Assembly (NCBI RefSeq): GCF_016908295.1
Contig: NZ_JAFBDO010000001.1
Coordinates: 992,001-1,056,000 of the forward strand
Direction of reading: 5' to 3'
DNA from: Thalassobacillus pellis
GTDB taxonomy: Bacteria; Bacillota; Bacilli; Bacillales; Halobacillaceae
Length of the DNA stretch: 64,000 bases
Every line of letters begins with the position of its first letter. Position 1 is the first letter of the stretch. The notes beneath the pieces are model-generated. The model saw nothing but the letters and a program-made list of their open reading frames with translations. It was not told the origin of the DNA and did no database searches. This document shows, one piece after another, positions 18,101 to 27,228 of the stretch. The position numbers and the translations under genes were made by a program.

Positions 18101-19711
18101 CCTGATCGCGTCGATCGGAGGATTGGTTACCTGGGCGAAAAGCTGCTTGAAGTAGTTATAAAGCAGCTGTGGCTTCTTTGACAGGACGGCGAGCGGGGAA
18201 TCGTACCCCATAGAACCGACTGGATCGCGTTTATCTGTGATCATAGGCTTCAGAATTTTATTCAACTCTTCCGTTGTGTAGCCGAAGGCAATCTGCTGGT
18301 CGAATAGACGATCATCAGTTGTCAGCGGCTTTGTTTCTTTCGGTTCTGGAAGATCTTCCAAATCCATCATATTATTGGAAACCCATTCATCGTAGGGCTG
18401 CTCTTTAGCAATCTGCATTTTAATCTCTTCATCCGGAATGATTTTTCCTTCCTCTAAATCAACGAGGAGCATTTTACTCGGATGCAGCCTGTCTTTATAT
18501 TCAATGTCATCTGCAAAAATATCTAAAGCCCCTACTTCCGAACCAAGAACGATCATGCCATCTTTGGTGACATAATATCGAGCCGGGCGCAGACCATTAC
18601 GGTCCAGACATGCACAGATTTGTTTTCCGTTGGTAAATACCAATGCCGCCGGACCATCCCATGGCTCCATCAATGTACTATGGTATTCATAAAAATCGCG
18701 TTTTTCCTGTTTAATAGATGTGTTATTAGCCCAAGGTTCAGGTACCATCATCATCGCTGTATGTGCTAAAGAACGGCCCGACAAATGCAGGAATTCAAAA
18801 GCATTATCAAACATAGATGAATCACTGCCATTTGAATCAATGACGGGCATTATTTTTTCAAGGTCTTCTTCATTGAAGTATTCGGATTGACAAAGGGTCT
18901 GTCTTGCCCGCATCCAATTGACATTTCCGCGTAGGGTATTAAATTCTCCGTTATGAATGGTGTAACGGTTTGGATGGGAACGTTTCCAGCTAGGGAATGT
19001 ATTGGTACTGAAACGGGAGTGTACTAAAGCTAGCGCGGATTTGAAATCAGGATGATTCAAGTCGATATAGAAGGAATCCAGCTGTTCGGGAATGAGCATT
19101 CCTTTGTAAACAATGGTCGTCGTCGATAAGCTGCTGATATAAAAATCATCGAAGCCATCTTTACTGGAGATTTCAATCTCTGCACGCTTACGGATCACGT
19201 ACAACCTTCTTTCATAGGAGAGCCTGTCTTCCAGCTTTGTTTTTGGAGCAAGAAAGACTTGCTTGATGAAAGGTTTCGTCTTCTTTGCACTATCCCCGAC
19301 AAACGAGTCGTTAACAGGAACCCTTCTCCAGCCCAGCACCTGATGTCCTTCTTCTTCTATGATGCGTTCGAATATTTCTGTGCTCTTATCACGTACTTCG
19401 GAGTCCTGCGGGAAAAAAACCATCCCGACACCATATTCTCCTTCATCAGGCAGTTCGATATTTTCTTTTTCACATTGCTTTAAAAAGAATCGGTGAGGGA
19501 TTTGTGTCAGTATACCTGCACCATCCCCTGAATGAACATCAGCAGATTGTCCTCCACGATGCTCCAGATTACAAAGAATTGTTATCGCATTTTGAACGAT
19601 ATCATGGGATTTTCTTCCGTTGATATCTGCGATCATACCAATCCCGCAGGCCTCATGTTCATTTTCAGGATGATAGAGCCCCTGAGGAATAGGGTAGCCA
19701 TGTTTTTCCAT
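15122..19711 (-). CDS. gltB: Glutamate synthase large subunit
   Basis: About 1529 aa from an ATG at 19711 behind AGAGGAGG (an in-frame TTG lies at 19735). The class II glutaminase nucleophile is the Cys of EACGIGM at residue 22, so a short propeptide is removed. Domains in order: glutaminase (22 to about 410), central domain, FMN-binding synthase barrel with the 3Fe-4S cysteines [15 protein letters not shown], and the GXGXG beta-helix near the C-terminus ([19 protein letters not shown]). Called gltA in B. subtilis. No gltC-type activator gene is adjacent. Confidence 0.97.
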   Translation of the reverse strand: MEKHGYPIPQGLYHPENEHEACGIGMIADINGRKSHDIVQNAITILCNLEHRGGQSADVHSGDGAGILTQIPHRFFLKQCEKENIELPDEGEYGVGMVFFPQDSEVRDKSTEIFERIIEEEGHQVLGWRRVPVNDSFVGDSAKKTKPFIKQVFLAPKTKLEDRLSYERRLYVIRKRAEIEISSKDGFDDFYISSLSTTTIVYKGMLIPEQLDSFYIDLNHPDFKSALALVHSRFSTNTFPSWKRSHPNRYTIHNGEFNTLRGNVNWMRARQTLCQSEYFNEEDLEKIMPVIDSNGSDSSMFDNAFEFLHLSGRSLAHTAMMMVPEPWANNTSIKQEKRDFYEYHSTLMEPWDGPAALVFTNGKQICACLDRNGLRPARYYVTKDGMIVLGSEVGALDIFADDIEYKDRLHPSKMLLVDLEEGKIIPDEEIKMQIAKEQPYDEWVSNNMMDLEDLPEPKETKPLTTDDRLFDQQIAFGYTTEELNKILKPMITDKRDPVGSMGYDSPLAVLSKKPQLLYNYFKQLFAQVTNPPIDAIREEIVTAVGTTIGAEGNLVDPKPESCRHIRLETPALTNHQLETLRQQNVDSFKASTLSILFDARGQGAMEVALERLFEKADRAVEEGTTLLILSDRGVNQERAAIPALLAVSGLHHHLIRKGTRTKVSILLESAEPREVHHFATLLGYGAEGINPYLAFDSLHDLIEKGDLEGVTFEEAVAQYIKSVTKGVVKVLSKMGISTIQSYRGAQIFEAVGINTDVIQKYFTRTASRLGGIGLDIIEKEVLMRHERAYGEHRITEQYLDSGDEFQYRENGEDHQYNPHTIHLLQHACRSNDYQLFKKYSKLLTDERNNLQSLRGLLDFKQRRSIPVEEVESVEDICKRFKTGAMSFGAISKEAHEALAVAMNKIGGRSNSGEGGEDPDRFTPDENGDLRRSAIKQIASGRFGVNSNYLVNADEIQIKVAQGAKPGEGGHLPGKKVYPWIAEVRGSTTGVELISPPPHHDIYSIEDLAELIHNLKNANPRARVSVKLVSAVGVGTIAAGVAKGRADHVLISGYDGGTGAAPRTSIKHAGLPWEIGLAETHQTLVLDNLRDRIALEADGKMMTGRDVVYATLLGAEEYGFSTAPLVVLGCIMMRVCHLDTCPVGVATQNPELRKKFNGNADHVANFMRFIAQETRELMAELGFRSINEMIGRSDILEPKEDIDHWKAKDIDFTALLYQPIVPEGGGTYKVREQDHELPDKLDQQELIPRCKKALENKEPVEATFSIRNINRVTGTMLGSEITRRYGAEGLPEDTIRLTFNGSAGQSFGAFIPRGMTLRMIGDTNDYVGKGLSGGKIIVYPSSKSSFIPEENTIVGNVSFYGATSGEAYINGLAGERFCVRNSGAKVVVEGIGDHGCEYMTGGKVVVLGDTGRNFGAGMSGGVAYVLDEGEEAFDSKCNKELIQLQALADPIEIQELYDMIRKHVEYTNSPKGHRILDNWDAYVSKFVRVIPTAFLEMEERIANLKGTGMSKFDAEMTAFEESQRGKELVK

Positions 19712-20216
19712 GAATGCGTCCTCCTCTATTATCAAAAGCTTTTTAAATTGTGGTGAATGTGTAAAAATTCAGTCTTTTCGGAGTTTAAGGATTAGTATAC
19801 CATGAAAACGGGAAAAGGTTATAGCCTTAAACAACAACTGCAACTTTTGACCTATACAATGTTACAAAAAAGACAACGCTTTCATGCGTTTCAAATCCTA
19901 TACGAGGCTAATAATGGCGTGGTATCAGTCTTTTTTTAAAATTTTTCAAAAAAATCCAAATCATTATTACCGTATCTTTACATTTATTAATCCTACGTTT
20001 ACATTTCACTTCACCGGGAATGGTGAATATCAGAGAAGCAGTGACGAAATTTGTTTAAAAGAAAAACTGGCATTCTATACTATTATGGTAGAAACTATGA
20101 ATATACTGTGAACAAATCTGGAAGAGGTTGACTTTTAGCGCTTATTCCGTTAAGTTTAAGACTTGATTCATGAAAAATTAACTCTGTCACAAATACAGCA
20201 GGGAGGAAATACAAAA
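19712..20216. other. Divergent control region between gltB and ltaS
   Basis: About 500 bp without a gene. For gltB, a TATACT box lies at 19794-19799 (minus strand) without a good -35, as expected for an activator-dependent promoter. For ltaS, TTGACT at 20128-20133 with TAAGTT at 20151-20156 is a possible weak promoter. The middle is AT-rich with A/T runs; no riboswitch-like conserved motif was recognised. Confidence 0.45.
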
Positions 20217-22121
20217 ATGAATGAAAGATTCAACAAAATGTTCCGAAGTGGGTTATTCTTTTTTGTCGCAGCTGTTCTGTTGTTATGGGCAAAAACCTAT
20301 TTAACTTTAAAATACTCATTCTCTTTAGATATTGAAAATACGATGCAGGAAATCATCCTGATCCTAACACCGTTAGGTTCGATTCTATTTTTCTTAGGAC
20401 TCAGTTTCCTATTTTCCAAGAAAAGAAGAGTCAAAGCTTTCTTGACTTTATACTTCATCATGTCGTTTGTATTATTTGCAAATGCCGTTTATTACCGCTT
20501 TTTCAGTGATTTCATCACGATTCCGGTATTGATGCAGTATAAGAACTTCCTGGAACTAGGTGGAAGTGCCAAAGAATTGATGGGATTTACTGATCTATTA
20601 TTATGGGTAGATTTCATCGCACTAGTCGTTTGGGCGAAAATCCAAAAGAATCATTTAGTATTGGCACTGAAGAAACGGACAGTGACTGCCATTTTTGCTA
20701 CTGCCCTGCTTTCCATGACCATTAACTTGAGCCTTGCAGAAGCAGAACGTCCGGAACTGCTTACCCGTACTTTTGACCGTGCCATGCTCGTAAAGCTGCT
20801 GGGTATTTATAATTTCCACGTCTATGATGGCGTTATGACTGCTAAAACACAAACGCATAGAGCGTTTGCTGAAAGCAGCGAGCTCTCTGAAGTACAGCAC
20901 TATACGAATGCTGAAAAAGGCAAGTCTGACAAGTACTTCGGTGCAGCAGAAGGAAAAAATGTCGTACTTGTTTCCATGGAATCTCTACAAAATTTCGTTA
21001 TTGATTATAAATTGAATGGACAAGAAGTGACACCATTCCTGAATGATCTCGTAAAAGATGAAAACAGCCTGTATTTCAGCAATTTCTACCATAATACAGG
21101 GCAAGGTAAAACATCTGATTCTGAGTTTATCGTCGACAATTCTCTCTACGGTTTACCGCGTGGAGCTGTGTTTACAACTAACTCTGGTAATGAATACAAC
21201 GCCACCCCTGAAATCTTAGGGGAAAAAGGATACACATCAGCTGTATTCCACGGAAACAACGATAGTTTCTGGAACCGTGATGTGATGTACAAGTCGCTTG
21301 GTTATGATCACTTCTTTTCTGAAAAAGATTATAACGTTACACCAGAGAATTCCGTAAACTATGGATTGAAAGATATTCCATTCTTTGAACAATCCATTCC
21401 AAAAATCAAGAATTTAGAAGAACCATACTACACCAGGTTCATTACGCTGACACACCATTATCCGTTTGTACTAAACGATAAAGAAGATATTATGATAGAA
21501 CCAGCCAACACAGGTGATGGTACTGTCGATCGTTATTTCCAGACAGCACGCTATATGGATGAGGCCTTGAAACAATTCTTCCAGGATATGAAAGAAGCTG
21601 GCGAATATAAAGACACAATCTTTGTTTTCTATGGTGACCACTATGGTATCTCTACCAACCATAATAAAGCCATGTCTAAAATCATGGGTGAAGAAATCCG
21701 TCCTTTCGAAGAAAAACAGTTGCAGCAAGTGCCGCTGATCATCCATGCCCCGGGACTTGACGGGAAGGAAATGAAAACAGTCGGAAGTCAAATTGATTTG
21801 AAACCGACAATTCTTCACTTGCTTGGGGTCGAGACACCAAATGATGTCCAGTTTGGTACTGACCTTCTAGCAGAAGACCGTAAAGATATCGCAATTTTCC
21901 GTGATGGAAGTGTCATCACAGATGAGTATGTATACGCAGGAAAAGAGAATATCTGTTACGACAAGCAAACAGAGAAAGAAATCAAAACCTCTGTCTGTAA
22001 ACCACTAAAAGAAAAAGCACAAAAAGAACTAAGTCTTTCAGATAAAGTCGTATACGGTGACCTCTTGCGCTTCCTTGACGAAAATGCAAAAGCAATCGAA
22101 CAACAATCAGCAGAAAAATAG
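20217..22121 (+). CDS. ltaS: Lipoteichoic acid synthase family protein
   Basis: 634 aa from an ATG at 20217 behind GGGAGG (the frame opens at 20163). Five membrane segments in the first 210 residues are followed by an extracellular sulfatase-fold domain. The nucleophile threonine lies in TGQGKTSDSEF, metal and substrate residues in VVLVSMESLQN, FYGDHYG and LTHHYPF, and a FHGNNDSFWNRD motif is present. LtaS enzymes polymerise glycerol phosphate from phosphatidylglycerol on the outer membrane face. Bacillaceae have several paralogues (LtaS, YfnI, YqgS), so the exact paralogue is uncertain. Confidence 0.9.
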   Translation: MNERFNKMFRSGLFFFVAAVLLLWAKTYLTLKYSFSLDIENTMQEIILILTPLGSILFFLGLSFLFSKKRRVKAFLTLYFIMSFVLFANAVYYRFFSDFITIPVLMQYKNFLELGGSAKELMGFTDLLLWVDFIALVVWAKIQKNHLVLALKKRTVTAIFATALLSMTINLSLAEAERPELLTRTFDRAMLVKLLGIYNFHVYDGVMTAKTQTHRAFAESSELSEVQHYTNAEKGKSDKYFGAAEGKNVVLVSMESLQNFVIDYKLNGQEVTPFLNDLVKDENSLYFSNFYHNTGQGKTSDSEFIVDNSLYGLPRGAVFTTNSGNEYNATPEILGEKGYTSAVFHGNNDSFWNRDVMYKSLGYDHFFSEKDYNVTPENSVNYGLKDIPFFEQSIPKIKNLEEPYYTRFITLTHHYPFVLNDKEDIMIEPANTGDGTVDRYFQTARYMDEALKQFFQDMKEAGEYKDTIFVFYGDHYGISTNHNKAMSKIMGEEIRPFEEKQLQQVPLIIHAPGLDGKEMKTVGSQIDLKPTILHLLGVETPNDVQFGTDLLAEDRKDIAIFRDGSVITDEYVYAGKENICYDKQTEKEIKTSVCKPLKEKAQKELSLSDKVVYGDLLRFLDENAKAIEQQSAEK

Positions 22122-22138
22122 CGACTACTACAAATAAA

Positions 22139-22181
22139 GGCCACCCCGGGACATCCAGTATTTGGATGTCCCGGGGTGGCC
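22139..22181. terminator. CCCCGGGA-family hairpin terminator (ACATCC class), bidirectional
   Basis: 18-bp perfect arms starting GGCCACCCCGGGACATCC, loop AGTATTT, T8 on the plus strand. It lies between the convergent ltaS and aprX genes. Confidence 0.92.
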
Positions 22182-22194
22182 TGTTTTTTTTACT

Positions 22195-23517
22195 TCAAAT
22201 GGACTTTTCTGCATTGAGATACCCATGTCCGTAGATATTAGGGTCCATTCCACTTTTGCGGTCGGCACCTTTTAACAATCTGGATTTAATTATGTCAGGG
22301 GATGCCACAGGGTCCGCCTCCTTCATTAATGCGATTACTCCTGCACAAATCGGTGTCGCCATCGATGTCCCTGACATGGTAAAATAATTTTCCTCTACTC
22401 TGTTCATTTTCTGCGCTTTATCAATAAATGATCCCGGAGATCTTAAAGAGGTGATGTCAACGCCTGGAGCCAGGATGTCAGGCTTTACTACTGCATAGAT
22501 GGTTGGTCCCCTGCTTGAAAATTTCGCGACTTCATCGTCTGTCCTCTCATCTGCAGTACCCTGATCATGATAGGCTCCTACTGTTATCACCTTGTCGCTG
22601 AGTCCAGGACTTGCGATCGTTTTAGGTTCGGGGCCCTCATTCCCGGCAGCTGCACAAACAACAATACCTTCCGCCCAGGCTGCCTCTACAATTTTAACCA
22701 TCGGATCTTCATTTTCATCAGAAAATGTTTGCGGGGAACTGCCCAATGACATGCTGATAATATCAATTCGAACATCCGGATTATCTGTATTATGCTGTAT
22801 ACACCATTCTACGCCTTTCATGACGGTTTCCAGAGAACCAGCTCCCATTTTGTCCAGCACTTTGACTCCGACAACATTTGCCTCTGGTGCTGGACCACGA
22901 TATTTACCTCGGGAAGCCTGCCCATTTCCTGCTGCATCACCTGCACAGTGGGTACCATGCCCATTGTCATCATACGGTGTTACCCGATCATTAACGAAAT
23001 CGACAAATCCGGTGATCCGCCCTTCTAAATCTTGATGGGGGTGAATGCCTGTATCAATGATAGCTATGGTCGTTCCCTTACCTGTAAGAGTCTTTCCTTT
23101 ACGAACTATGTTTTGAGCACGGGCTGATCCAACTGCTACATCCAGGCAAGTTCGGACCTCCCTGTTCAAATATACCTTACGTATGTGTGTGCAGTTTTCC
23201 AGCATATCCTCAAGACCACTGAGACTTACTTCGGCACTGCAGCAACAAACCCTGGAGAAGTCATGCCTTACCTTACACTTCGAATGTCGTTCCATGATTT
23301 CATGGACCTTTATACAATCAGCTTCATAATAATATTCTTCAAACTCTATAATGACTGACAGCTTCTTATTTTTCTTTACGTATCTTTCCACCATGCGATG
23401 CATGAAACAAGGGGTCCACTTAAAGGGTCGATATATATGCAGTATTTCGTCCCTCAGGGGTTTCTCAAGCTTATTTGCATGATTTCTGACCATCTGTACC
23501 ATGGAGTAACCAAACAT
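22195..23517 (-). CDS. aprX: Intracellular subtilisin-like serine protease AprX
   Basis: 440 aa without signal peptide. The opening MFGYSMVQMVRNHANKL and the stretch PFKWTPCFMHR are characteristic of AprX. The catalytic triad is visible: Asp in IIDTGIHPH, His in NGHGTHCAG, Ser in MSGTSMATPICAG. AprX is a cytoplasmic or cell-associated S8 peptidase of stationary-phase cells. An exact 10-bp inverted repeat lies directly before the start codon and flanks the ribosome site AGGAAGG. Convergent with ltaS and sharing its terminator. Confidence 0.94.
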   Translation of the reverse strand: MFGYSMVQMVRNHANKLEKPLRDEILHIYRPFKWTPCFMHRMVERYVKKNKKLSVIIEFEEYYYEADCIKVHEIMERHSKCKVRHDFSRVCCCSAEVSLSGLEDMLENCTHIRKVYLNREVRTCLDVAVGSARAQNIVRKGKTLTGKGTTIAIIDTGIHPHQDLEGRITGFVDFVNDRVTPYDDNGHGTHCAGDAAGNGQASRGKYRGPAPEANVVGVKVLDKMGAGSLETVMKGVEWCIQHNTDNPDVRIDIISMSLGSSPQTFSDENEDPMVKIVEAAWAEGIVVCAAAGNEGPEPKTIASPGLSDKVITVGAYHDQGTADERTDDEVAKFSSRGPTIYAVVKPDILAPGVDITSLRSPGSFIDKAQKMNRVEENYFTMSGTSMATPICAGVIALMKEADPVASPDIIKSRLLKGADRKSGMDPNIYGHGYLNAEKSI

Positions 23518-23519
23518 CT

Positions 23520-23570
23520 CTTATCCCGCCTTCCTAAAGCTTTTCCTATAAACTATGAAAGCGGGATAAG
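23520..23570 (-). promoter_or_regulatory. Inverted repeat in the aprX leader enclosing the ribosome site
   Basis: CTTATCCCGC at 23520-23529 is perfectly complementary to GCGGGATAAG at 23561-23570. In the mRNA the SD-like AGGAAGG lies at the 3' edge of the loop, and the distal arm ends 2 bases before the ATG. Folding could block translation. Confidence 0.5.
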
Positions 23571-23631
23571 CTAGGGAAAGGTGGATGCCCCAGGTCCAAT
23601 AAAAAATAGGGAAATTGCATGTCCATATGAA

Positions 23632-23676
23632 AGAGTTCCCCGGGAGAACCAAATATTGGTTCTCCCGGGGAACTCT
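23632..23676 (-). terminator. CCCCGGGA-family hairpin terminator (AGAACC class)
   Basis: 19-bp perfect arms starting AGAGTTCCCCGGGAGAACC, loop AAATATT, just after the SDR stop codon. The T-run is weak, but stem strength is very high. Confidence 0.85.
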
Positions 23677-23679
23677 AGA

Positions 23680-24402
23680 TTAAAATGGATTAGTTGCCCA
23701 TTGGGCAGAAGTTTTTATAAAGATACGCGGGTGCAGCTTTAATTGAGCTACCATATATTCTGCCAAGTCTTCCGGCTGCATGTATTTCTCTTTCTCTTCT
23801 TCTGTAGGGTTACCTTTATTGGTAAGCTCTGTCGCTACCATGCTCGGTGTCAAGGCGAATACACGGATATTATGCTTCCTCACTTCCTGCATCAGGGATT
23901 CTGTAAGTCCGAGCAGCCCGAATTTCGAAGCGCTGTAAGCACTGGAACCAGCTGTTCCTTTCAACCCGGAACTCGATGATATATTGATGATATCACCGCC
24001 GTTTTTCTTAATAAGTTGAGGAAGGACCTGCCGTGTTACGTAATAAACACCCATCAGATTAACATCGATAACCCGCTTCCAATCCTCAGGTTCAATTTCC
24101 AAGAAGGAACCATAGGTGCCAATTCCTGCATTGTTAATCAGAATATCTGCTGGTCCCAAGCTATCAGTCAACTTTTCAATAGCCTGTTCCACTTCTTCAG
24201 GAGAGGAAACATCAGCGGCAGCATAGGCTGCTGAGATGCCATGCTGTTCAGCCTCTTCCGCCACTTCTCTCAGAGTGGTTTCAGTAGTTGCCAAGAGCCC
24301 CACATTTACTCCTTCTTCAGCTAGAGCAAGTGCTGTTGCACGTCCGATACCTCTGGCTCCTCCGGTTATGAAAGCAACCTTGCCTTTAATCGATTGTCCC
24401 AT
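23680..24402 (-). CDS. SDR family oxidoreductase (FabG-like)
   Basis: 240 aa. NADP-binding [13 protein letters not shown] is at the N-terminus, structural NNAGIGTYG in the middle, and the catalytic Ser-Tyr-Lys in [21 protein letters not shown]. Similar to 3-oxoacyl-ACP reductase/3-ketoacyl reductases, but gene context gives no pathway. The ATG at 24402 follows AAAGGAG; an upstream in-frame start gives nine extra residues without its own ribosome site. Confidence 0.87.
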   Translation of the reverse strand: MGQSIKGKVAFITGGARGIGRATALALAEEGVNVGLLATTETTLREVAEEAEQHGISAAYAAADVSSPEEVEQAIEKLTDSLGPADILINNAGIGTYGSFLEIEPEDWKRVIDVNLMGVYYVTRQVLPQLIKKNGGDIINISSSSGLKGTAGSSAYSASKFGLLGLTESLMQEVRKHNIRVFALTPSMVATELTNKGNPTEEEKEKYMQPEDLAEYMVAQLKLHPRIFIKTSAQWATNPF

Positions 24403-24455
24403 GATAGAATGCTCCTTTCCATTGGTCATACCTACATTCTAACAAAGACAATCGA

Positions 24456-25067
24456 TTATGAAGCCAATCGTGCTTTAAACCGTGATACCGGCTTGTAGAA
24501 CATTTGGATGAGCGGACCGATGGCAAAAGCTACAATTACCGTACCTACACCAATCGGCCCACCGATTATAATGGCAACTATCATGATAGATACCTCTATT
24601 ACTGTCTTCGAAAAAGAAAGGCTTTTTCCCGTTCGGAACTGGACGGCCATCATCAAATTATCAATCGGGTTCCGTGCATAATTTGCCTGAAGATATAAAG
24701 AGATCCCGCTGGCAATGATAACGATTCCGCCTAGCAGCAACGAAATTCTCATAGGAAGGAGTAATTCATTAATGTCTGCAAAAACAATCAGCAGCCAAAA
24801 GTCAATGAAAATACCAATCATAAAAATCGTAATGATAGCTGAAAAGTCCGGTTTCTTATCTAAAAGAAAAGCATTGATTAAAATTAATATAAAGCCGCCG
24901 ATAAACATCCACGTACCGACAGTCAAGCCCAGGTTCAATTTGAGTCCGACAAAAAAAGCATCCCAAGGACCAACGCCAAGATCCGCCAAAATCATCAGAC
25001 TGATGCCAAAGGATAGAAAAATCAATCCAGTCACATAAAACCCAGCAGTTATTACTCCATTTTTCAT
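24456..25067 (-). CDS. YczE/YyaS/YitT-family membrane protein
   Basis: 203 aa with five hydrophobic segments. GLIFLSFGISLMILADLGVGPWDAF at the N-terminus is the YczE-type motif. Function of the family is not settled; in B. subtilis YczE supports non-ribosomal peptide production. It lies 53 bp upstream of the SDR gene, possibly co-transcribed. Confidence 0.8.
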   Translation of the reverse strand: MKNGVITAGFYVTGLIFLSFGISLMILADLGVGPWDAFFVGLKLNLGLTVGTWMFIGGFILILINAFLLDKKPDFSAIITIFMIGIFIDFWLLIVFADINELLLPMRISLLLGGIVIIASGISLYLQANYARNPIDNLMMAVQFRTGKSLSFSKTVIEVSIMIVAIIIGGPIGVGTVIVAFAIGPLIQMFYKPVSRFKARLAS

Positions 25068-25131
25068 GATTGCACCTACTTTTTCTTATTTCACCTGGAT
25101 ATCATACCACAAGCTGCTTTACCAGGCTACA

Positions 25132-25169
25132 TTAGAAAAACTCGCATTCACTCGACCCTGCGTGAATGT
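25132..25169. repeat. Dispersed TTAGAAA...CATTCACTCG repeat, copy 1
   Basis: TTAGAAAAACTCGCATTCAC followed by TCG and GTGAATG. CATTCAC/GTGAATG can pair. Related copies lie at 27101 and 39071. Confidence 0.5.
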
Positions 25170-25234
25170 ATTCGTATTCTTATACTGGCAACTTTAACAC
25201 TTTCACTACGACGAAAAACTTTTTGCAAAAAAAA

Positions 25235-25266
25235 GTTATCCTGCCACTTTTTTGTGACAGGATAAC
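25235..25266 (-). terminator. Terminator of the nhaC-like gene
   Basis: Arms GTTATCCTG/CAGGATAAC plus inner CAC/GTG, with a T8 run on the minus strand, 9 bp after the stop codon. Confidence 0.9.
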
Positions 25267-25275
25267 CGGTTGTAT

Positions 25276-26760
25276 TTATGCTTTGTAATCTTTTGGCTTG
25301 ATTTCCTCCCCATTTTTGCCACTATAGCGTAATCCCCAGCCTGTTAAGGCAGCAATCAGCATAACAGTCAGCAGTCCCCAGCCTTGGAAGACAAACGGAA
25401 ATACTTCTGTCGGGCTGACAACGGGCAAGAATTCATATTCATCTGCAGCACCCTTGATAGTTGCCCAAGCTAGGAGTACACCCCCGCTCCATGGGAAAAT
25501 GTATCCTAGTGAAGATGTAACTGTATCAAGAAAGTTAGCTCTACGGTAAGGGTGGATATTCATTTCCTTACCCAGCTTTCTGACAAATGGTGCAGCCGCA
25601 ATTTCTGCTGCTGTATTGATGGTAATGAAAATGTTCAAGAAAGCGACGATACCGTAAATGGACAACTCAGCCCTGCGGACAACATTTTTGATGATGCCGA
25701 GAAAGAAGTTCTTGATAACCTCCATTGTCCCTGCAACCTCCATTAAATGCGCGGCCGCAAGAATGAACAGGATTAAGATTGCCATATTAAAATATCCGCC
25801 GATACCACTCATCAGAGCACCTTCTATAACAGCTTCTCCTGCATCATTACGATAGACATGCAGCACCTCAGTCAGGCTGGTCCCTGACAAAAAGATGAAT
25901 ACAATCGAGGCCAGTATTCCCCATGTCAATGATGTCAATAAATGCTGGCCGGAAAGTGCCAGATATAGCACCAGGATAAACGGTACCAGCATCAATAAAC
26001 CATTTGCAGACACCTGACTCTTTATCTCAGCAAGTGCCTGCTGGTTACCACCGTTGCCTCCTCCACCAACAAGAATAAATAGAATAAGTGCCGGAATTGC
26101 GGCTGTGATGGAGTATTTAAAACGAGAACGAACGACTCCAGGAACGTCAGCCTCCTGTGTCGTAGCGGATACAATCGTTGTATCAGAAACTGGTGCCAGG
26201 TTGTCCCCAAAGACCGCGCCACTTAGAATCGCTGCCAGCAATATAACAGGATCTGCGCCGAGAATGACACCTGCCGGATACATAAGAATACCGAATGTAG
26301 CAACAGTCCCGTAGCCGGTACCAACTGCTGTAGCGAACAACGCGGAAAGGATAAAGGTCAATCCGACAAAGGCACCGCCTTCAATACCTGTCTGAAATCC
26401 AAACCAGATTAAACCTTCGACAAGTCCTCCAGCTGATAACAGCTTCGCAAACATCCCCGCCCAAAACCAGGCGATGACAGCAATGACACCGATCGGCTGT
26501 GCCATTCCAGAGAACAGACTCTGAGCGTAATCAGACCATTTTGATTTACAGAAAAACAATCCGATTGCCACACCGATTACCATACCAAGGACTAAAGCTT
26601 CCTCAGTTACCAGCTTAGTGACACTGAGTACTATCGCCCAAATGATAAAGAAGATAAGGGGAATTGTCGCGGTAAAAACTCCACCTCTGAATTCTAGTTT
26701 GTTTACTTTTTTTTGTCCTACTGCTTCATCAATGACTTCTTCTTGATGTTTTTTTCCCAC
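25276..26760 (-). CDS. nhaC: Na+/H+ antiporter, NhaC family
   Basis: 494 aa from a GTG at 26760 behind GGAGGGAG. About 11 membrane segments. NhaC-family features include GTGYGTVATFGILMYPAG and the acidic GDNLAPVSDTTIVSATTQ loop, which holds the ion-binding Asp residues. Family members exchange Na+ for H+ (or malate/lactate in some relatives). A sodium exporter fits a salt-adapted host. Monocistronic with its own terminator. Confidence 0.88.
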   Translation of the reverse strand: MGKKHQEEVIDEAVGQKKVNKLEFRGGVFTATIPLIFFIIWAIVLSVTKLVTEEALVLGMVIGVAIGLFFCKSKWSDYAQSLFSGMAQPIGVIAVIAWFWAGMFAKLLSAGGLVEGLIWFGFQTGIEGGAFVGLTFILSALFATAVGTGYGTVATFGILMYPAGVILGADPVILLAAILSGAVFGDNLAPVSDTTIVSATTQEADVPGVVRSRFKYSITAAIPALILFILVGGGGNGGNQQALAEIKSQVSANGLLMLVPFILVLYLALSGQHLLTSLTWGILASIVFIFLSGTSLTEVLHVYRNDAGEAVIEGALMSGIGGYFNMAILILFILAAAHLMEVAGTMEVIKNFFLGIIKNVVRRAELSIYGIVAFLNIFITINTAAEIAAAPFVRKLGKEMNIHPYRRANFLDTVTSSLGYIFPWSGGVLLAWATIKGAADEYEFLPVVSPTEVFPFVFQGWGLLTVMLIAALTGWGLRYSGKNGEEIKPKDYKA

Positions 26761-27185
26761 TATTCTCCCTCCAAAGTATAAAATTTTGTGCCACCCACCA
26801 TTATGACATAAATAAAGCGTTTTCAAAAATAAAGATCTGCCAGGTTATTTTTTACAGGCGGGTTAATTAGCGATGGACGTGCCCCAATACCTATTCGAAG
26901 TCTCCTCTTTTTTTATGACAGGAATGAAGCCGGAAGCGCCTTATTCACTACACAGAGGTGCTATGGTGGTATTACTGCCGGCGGATGCTTGACGCGAGCA
27001 CCGCCTCCTCTCGCTCATTATGGCACCATCCATAATATAACCATATGTAATTATATACTTCAACGTTGGCCAATCTAAAGAGAAGGATTTTATTTAGTTA
27101 TTAGAAACTCGCATTCACCCGTGAGCTTGTTATTTTATAAACTTGGAAAAGAGAGGCTGTCAGGTAATTTTACTAAACGAAAAAA
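26761..27185. other. Gene-free region upstream of nhaC with repeat remnants
   Basis: Contains GCCGGAAGCGCCTTATTCAC at about 26928, a start like that of the 121-bp element. It is followed by GGCGGATGCTTGACGCGAGC, which resembles a block at 33291. A further TTAGAAA repeat lies at 27101. No gene is visible. Confidence 0.45.
27101..27121. repeat. Dispersed TTAGAAA...CATTCACTCG repeat, copy 2
   Basis: TTAGAAACTCGCATTCACCC, nearly the same as copy 1 at 25132 but without the long complementary arm. Confidence 0.45.
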
Positions 27186-27216
27186 AGCCCTCTCCTGTTT
27201 CTTGTCGGAAAGGACT
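27186..27216 (-). terminator. Terminator of the P450 gene
   Basis: On the minus strand AGTCCTTTCC pairs with GGAGAGGGCT (two G-U pairs) and is followed by T7. Confidence 0.75.
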
Positions 27217-27228
27217 GGCCAATTTGGA

